64,000 nt of DNA from the NCBI RefSeq assembly GCF_001612685.1, contig NZ_BDAY01000051.1:1-64000 (forward strand), read 5' to 3'. The notes beneath the pieces are model-generated. The model ran no database searches and was not told the DNA's origin. It worked only from the letters and a program-made list of their open reading frames with translations. This DNA comes from Nocardia altamirensis NBRC 108246. GTDB taxonomy: Bacteria > Actinomycetota > Actinomycetes > Mycobacteriales > Mycobacteriaceae. This document shows positions 60,877 through 64,000 of this stretch, piece after piece. Each line of letters opens with the position of its first letter. Position 1 is the stretch's first letter. The position numbers were made by a program, and so were the translations under genes.

Positions 60877-61143
60877 TCAGGTCGTGTCGGCCCGTCCGCC
60901 GTGCCCCGGCTCGTCGGGCCGCGTGGTGATGCCGTGCTCGGTCCCCTCGTCGGCCTCCTGGTCCGGCTCGGGATGTTCCGGCTCGAAGGTCGCGGGCAAC
61001 CCCTTGATGTGCTTGTTCATCGACCGCACCAGCAGCACGGTGCCTGCCAGCAGAATCAGGATGAGGACCAACCCGAGCGGCGACGCCTTGCCGAACTCGG
61101 GTCCGGTCGGGGTGCCTGGGGTCTGGGCGAGCAGTACCAGCAT
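60877..61143 (-). CDS. small single-pass membrane protein (Rv1083-like)
   Basis: The 88-residue protein begins LVLLAQTPGTPTGPEF, has one transmembrane helix (about residues 24-44, LGLVLILILLAGTVLLV) and an acidic cytosolic tail rich in Glu/Asp/Pro. It is downstream of mca with the start overlapping the mca stop (TGATG), matching Rv1082-Rv1083. It might anchor or assist Mca, but that is inference. ATG 61143 or GTG 61146 are both possible. Confidence 0.85.
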   Translation of the reverse strand: MLVLLAQTPGTPTGPEFGKASPLGLVLILILLAGTVLLVRSMNKHIKGLPATFEPEHPEPDQEADEGTEHGITTRPDEPGHGGRADTT

Positions 61144-62027
61144 CACCGCTGCTCGTCTTCGATGCCTGCGAACAGATCGGTCTCCGGCAGCGCCGTACGC
61201 ACCCTGGTCTTGGCCAGCTCGAATTCCTCAGTGGGCCACAGCCGCTGCTGCATCTCCAGCGGGATGGCGAAGAACGCGCCGTTCGGGTCGATCTGCGTCG
61301 CGTGCGCACGCAGGGCATCGTCACGCTGCGGGAAGTACTTGGCGCAGTCGATCTGAGTGGTGACCCTGGCGAACACGTCGCCGCGCTCGGGAACGTACTT
61401 GCGCATCCGATCCAGCCACTCCTGCAGCGGGAACGGCTCGCCGATCCGCTCGTACTCCTCGGCGAAGACCTCCATCCGCCGCGCGGTGAACCCGTGGGTG
61501 TAGTACAGCTTCAGCGGCGTCCACGGCGCGCCGGCCTGGGGGAACTGCGCGGGATCGCCCGCCGCCTCGTAGGCCGCGACCGACACCTCGTGGCAGCGGA
61601 TGTGATCGGGGTGCGGGTAACCGCCGAGCTCGTCGTAGGTGACGATCACGTGCGGCCGGAACTCACGCACCAGCCGGACGAGGGCCTCGGTGGACTCGGC
61701 CAGCGGCACCAGCGCGAAGCTGTCTTCGGGCAGCGGCGGCAGCGGGTCACCTTCCGGCAGTCCGGAATCCACGAAGCCGAGCCACTGCTGCCGCACGCCG
61801 AGCGCACGCGCCGCCGCGGCCATCTCCTCGCGGCGAACCTCGTCGATCCGGTCGAGGATGCCTGGGGTATCCATCGCAGGATTCAGGATGCTGCCACGTT
61901 CGCCACCGGTCAGTGTGACGATGAGGACGTCGTGTCCTTCGTCGGCATAGCGTGCGGTCGTCGCGGCACCCTTGCTGGATTCGTCGTCGGGGTGGGCATG
62001 GACCGCCATGAGGCGAAGGCCACTCAC
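61143..62027 (-). CDS. mca: mycothiol S-conjugate amidase
   Basis: Mca cleaves mycothiol S-conjugates to a mercapturic acid and GlcN-Ins in thiol-based detoxification. The zinc-binding motif HAHPDDES (residues 10-17) and GGYPHPDHIRCHE supply the ligands. Length 294 aa is normal. The frame starts at GTG 62027 (MSGLRLMAVHAHPDDE). The C-terminal EDEQR overlaps the next gene. It is divergent from the DUF4307 gene, and the pair with greA matches Rv1080c-Rv1082. Confidence 0.96.
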   Translation of the reverse strand: MSGLRLMAVHAHPDDESSKGAATTARYADEGHDVLIVTLTGGERGSILNPAMDTPGILDRIDEVRREEMAAAARALGVRQQWLGFVDSGLPEGDPLPPLPEDSFALVPLAESTEALVRLVREFRPHVIVTYDELGGYPHPDHIRCHEVSVAAYEAAGDPAQFPQAGAPWTPLKLYYTHGFTARRMEVFAEEYERIGEPFPLQEWLDRMRKYVPERGDVFARVTTQIDCAKYFPQRDDALRAHATQIDPNGAFFAIPLEMQQRLWPTEEFELAKTRVRTALPETDLFAGIEDEQR

Positions 62028-62128
62028 GTCTCGTTCACCGTCGCTCTCGCTCGCGGGTGTCTGGTCTTCGTTCCCTATAGTTCCATTCGACCGACTTTTG
62101 TTCCGACGTACCCCCCGGGAGCGATCTT

Positions 62129-62578
62129 TTGACCGAGCGCGAAGAGGCGGCTACTCCGGTGACGAGCCAAAGGCCGACCGACCGGTATGGGACACGCCCG
62201 GCGGTACGCCGTCGCTGGACACCGGTCGCCCTCACCGTTGCCGTTGTCCTGCTCGGGTGTCTCGTCGCCTTCATCGGATACCAGAAGTACGGCCCCAAGG
62301 ACATCGACTCCGAGCAGCTCGGCTACACGATCCTCGACGATGCCACGATGAGCGTCCGAATCAAGGTCACCCGCAAAGACCCGAGCAAGCCGGTGGTCTG
62401 CTTCGTCCGCGCGATGGCCCGCGACAGCGTCGAGGTCGGCAGGCGCGAAGTGCTGGTCGAGCCCTCGACCAGCGGCACGATCGAGCTGACCACGACGGTC
62501 AAGGCATCCTCGCGCCCCGCCTCGAGCAGCATCTACGCGTGCAGCAGTCAGGTGCCCAGCTATCTTCGAGCAGGGTGA
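62129..62578 (+). CDS. DUF4307 family membrane protein (Rv1081c-like)
   Basis: The protein (149 aa) has a cytosolic start, one transmembrane helix (about residues 33-52, VALTVAVVLLGCLVAFIGY) and an extracytoplasmic beta-rich domain typical of DUF4307. TTG 62129 is used because GGGAG lies nine bases upstream and the frame is closed before. It lies divergent from mca and upstream of greA, as in mycobacteria. Function is unknown. Confidence 0.85.
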   Translation: MTEREEAATPVTSQRPTDRYGTRPAVRRRWTPVALTVAVVLLGCLVAFIGYQKYGPKDIDSEQLGYTILDDATMSVRIKVTRKDPSKPVVCFVRAMARDSVEVGRREVLVEPSTSGTIELTTTVKASSRPASSSIYACSSQVPSYLRAG

Positions 62579-62644
62579 TTTGCCCCTTTTGCCGTACCAT
62601 TGTTCCTCGAAATTAACTCCGACCTGCATGTTTGTGATTCATGC

Positions 62645-62854
62645 TAAAATGGCTTGATACACGGTTCCGGGGTTCGGAGCCGTGTTTGCTGCATTGGCGG
62701 CCAGCGCTATCAGTTCCGGGTTCTCAGTTTGCCCGGAACTAAAGCCTGTCGGGGTTCGACGAACTTCCCAGGATCGCTCTAGCCGTCGACTGGTGCGTGC
62801 CCGCCCCACGGGTGGGTACTGCGGCAGTTATCAGGGAATCCCGGCCTGCCGGGA
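62645..62854 (+). promoter_or_regulatory. greA promoter and structured leader
   Basis: An extended -10, TGC-TAAAAT, is at 62642-62650. Hairpins follow at 62659-62685 (ACACGGTTCCG/CGGAGCCGTGT, one G-U), 62712-62740 (AGTTCCGGG/CCCGGAACT) and 62839-62854 (TCCCGG/CCGGGA). The last ends about 10 bases before the ribosome-binding site. The leader is about 220 bases. Confidence 0.6.
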
Positions 62855-62877
62855 ACAACTACTAGGGAGTGATCGAG

Positions 62878-63372
62878 ATGACTGAGACGCAAGTGACTTG
62901 GCTGACCCCGGAGTCGCACGACAGGCTCAAGGGCGAACTCGATGCGCTCATCGCCAATCGTCCCGTCATCGCCGCCGAGATCAACGAACGTCGTGAAGAG
63001 GGTGACCTCAAGGAGAACGGCGGATACCACGCCGCGCGCGAGGAGCAGGGCCAGCAGGAGGCGCGCATTCGCCAGCTGCAGGAACTGCTGAACAACGCCA
63101 AGGTCGGCGTCGCGCCGACCAAGTCCGGCGTCGCACTCCCCGGCTCGGTCGTCAAGGTCTACTACGACGGCGACGAGTCCGACACCGAGACCTTCCTCAT
63201 CGCGACCCGCGAAGAGGGCCTGAACGACTCCAAGCTGGAGACCTACTCGCCCGCGTCCCCGCTCGGCGGCGCGCTCATCGACGCCAAGGTCGGCGACACC
63301 CGCGAGTACACGCTGCCCAACGGCAAGACCATGAAGGTCACGCTGGTCAGCGCGGAGCCGTACCACAGCTGA
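62878..63372 (+). CDS. greA: transcription elongation factor GreA
   Basis: GreA rescues backtracked RNA polymerase by stimulating transcript cleavage. The N-terminal coiled coil contains LKGELDALIANRPVIAAEINERREEGDLKENGGYHAAREEQ with the acidic tip, and the C-terminal FKBP-like domain ends in EYTLPNGKTMKVTLVSAEPY. At 164 aa it is standard. ATG 62878 has AGGGAG eight bases upstream; a GTG at 62869 lies on top of that site. A strong terminator follows. Confidence 0.97.
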   Translation: MTETQVTWLTPESHDRLKGELDALIANRPVIAAEINERREEGDLKENGGYHAAREEQGQQEARIRQLQELLNNAKVGVAPTKSGVALPGSVVKVYYDGDESDTETFLIATREEGLNDSKLETYSPASPLGGALIDAKVGDTREYTLPNGKTMKVTLVSAEPYHS

Positions 63373-63421
63373 CGCTGCGGGCCGGGTCGCATCGCGACTC
63401 GCCCGAGCATGTCCCCTGAGA

Positions 63422-63463
63422 CACGAGCGGCCGCACCCGGAACCCAGGTGCGGCCGCTTCGTC
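63422..63463 (+). terminator. terminator between greA and metB
   Basis: AGCGGCCGCACC (63426-63437) and GGTGCGGCCGCT (63447-63458) form a perfect 12-bp stem with a 9-base loop; ACGA/TCGT extends it past a bulge. The genes converge, so it can act on both. Confidence 0.88.
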
Positions 63464-63477
63464 ATCTCGGCTGTCCC

Positions 63478-64000
63478 CTAGTCCTTCAGCGCCTGGGCGA
63501 CATCGGCGAGCAGGTCGGCGGCGTCCTCGATGCCGACCGAGAGCCGCACCAGATCGGCGGGCACCTCCAGCTCGGAGCCCTCGGTGGAGGCGTGCGTCAT
63601 CGCGGCCGGATGCTCGATCAGCGATTCCACCCCGCCCAGCGACTCAGCCAGCGTGAAAACCTTGGTGCGCGAGCAGAACTCGCGGGCCGCGTCCGGGCCG
63701 CCGTGTAGTCGCACCGAGATCATGCCGCCGAACCGGCGCATCTGCTTGGTGGCGATCTCGTGCCCCGGGTGCTCGGGCAAGCCCGGGTAGATCACCTTGG
63801 CGATGGCCGGATGCCCGGACAGGAACTCGACCAGGGTCTCGGCGTTGTCGCAGTGCCGATCCATCCGCACGGCCAGCGTCTTGGTGCCGCGCATCGTGAG
63901 GAACGCGTCGAACGGGCCTGGCACCGCGCCCGCGCCGTTCTGCAGGAACGCGAATGCGGCATCGAGCTCGGGATCGTTGGTGATCAGCGCGCCGCCGACG
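63478..64000 (-). CDS. metB: cystathionine gamma-synthase, C-terminal part
   Basis: The gene runs off the right edge, leaving about 173 C-terminal residues. The segment includes GTKTLAVRMDRHCDNAE, YPGLPEHPGHE, FTLAESLGGVESLIEHP and VRLSVGIEDAADLLAD, all typical of PLP-dependent Cys/Met metabolism enzymes. The position next to greA matches Rv1079 metB. The N-terminal part with the PLP lysine is outside the window, so gamma-synthase versus gamma-lyase rests on synteny. Confidence 0.9.
   Translation of the reverse strand, partial: VGGALITNDPELDAAFAFLQNGAGAVPGPFDAFLTMRGTKTLAVRMDRHCDNAETLVEFLSGHPAIAKVIYPGLPEHPGHEIATKQMRRFGGMISVRLHGGPDAAREFCSRTKVFTLAESLGGVESLIEHPAAMTHASTEGSELEVPADLVRLSVGIEDAADLLADVAQALKD

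Overview
The window is GC-rich chromosomal DNA from a mycolic-acid actinomycete, most likely Nocardia or a close relative. The evidence is the gene content: a mycothiol conjugate amidase, a short-chain Z-prenyl diphosphate synthase, a DesA2-like desaturase, an LGFP-repeat lipoprotein, EspG/PPE-like ESX genes and a deazaflavin-type nitroreductase. GTG/TTG starts and 4-base ATGA/GTGA overlaps are common.

The backbone follows, in reverse, the Mycobacterium tuberculosis segment Rv1079-Rv1111c as I remember it, with strands conserved: Rv1111c-like tail (1-101), ispH, Rv1109c-like, xseA, xseB, DUF4245 (Rv1100-like), glpX, fum, desA2-like and phoH2 (1-11.5 kb); glyA (21.6-22.9 kb); coaA, short-chain prenyl transferase, hemolysin III, cyclase and a thioredoxin-domain protein (26.3-33.6 kb); then an Rv1083-like protein, mca, DUF4307, greA and the end of metB (60.9-64 kb). 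These cover isoprenoid supply, exonuclease VII, gluconeogenesis/TCA, one-carbon metabolism, CoA synthesis, mycothiol detoxification and transcript elongation.

Three accessory blocks interrupt the backbone. Block 1 (12.0-21.3 kb) carries a P450-ferredoxin pair with a divergent MarR/GbsR regulator, an FAD monooxygenase with a divergent TetR, a four-gene ESX satellite cassette (helical protein, DUF3558 lipoprotein, PPE-like protein, EspG) and a secreted SGNH hydrolase. Block 2 (23-26 kb) has a TetR-controlled thioesterase/nitroreductase pair and a DUF885 peptidase-like protein. Block 3 (33.6-60.7 kb) sits between homologs of the adjacent genes Rv1084 and Rv1083. It holds a tightly overlapping Baeyer-Villiger monooxygenase/SDR/hydrolase/reductase operon, two metal-dependent hydrolase paralogs, an ABC1 kinase, a kinase/M23-like/aminotransferase fusion, a fatty-acyl ligase, a nitronate monooxygenase, and the most unusual part, a stress-like locus at 50.7-58 kb.

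That 50.7-58 kb locus contains two DUF5994 genes, two close TetR paralogs, a membrane desaturase, a SigF-family sigma factor, a DUF998 membrane protein, a small HicB-like protein, an RGCVC-type Cys/His protein and a 48-residue protein. Five of its transcription units share one composite promoter: GTAGnnCTAC, exactly 4 bases, TTGACA, then (in four of five) 17 bases and TCTACT or TGTACT. This looks like a compact, locally wired regulon built by duplication, and is my best candidate for an undescribed system. Remnants of a DUF5994 gene, a RidA-like gene and a VOC gene lie in or beside block 3. I saw no rRNA or tRNA genes, insertion sequences or CRISPR arrays.
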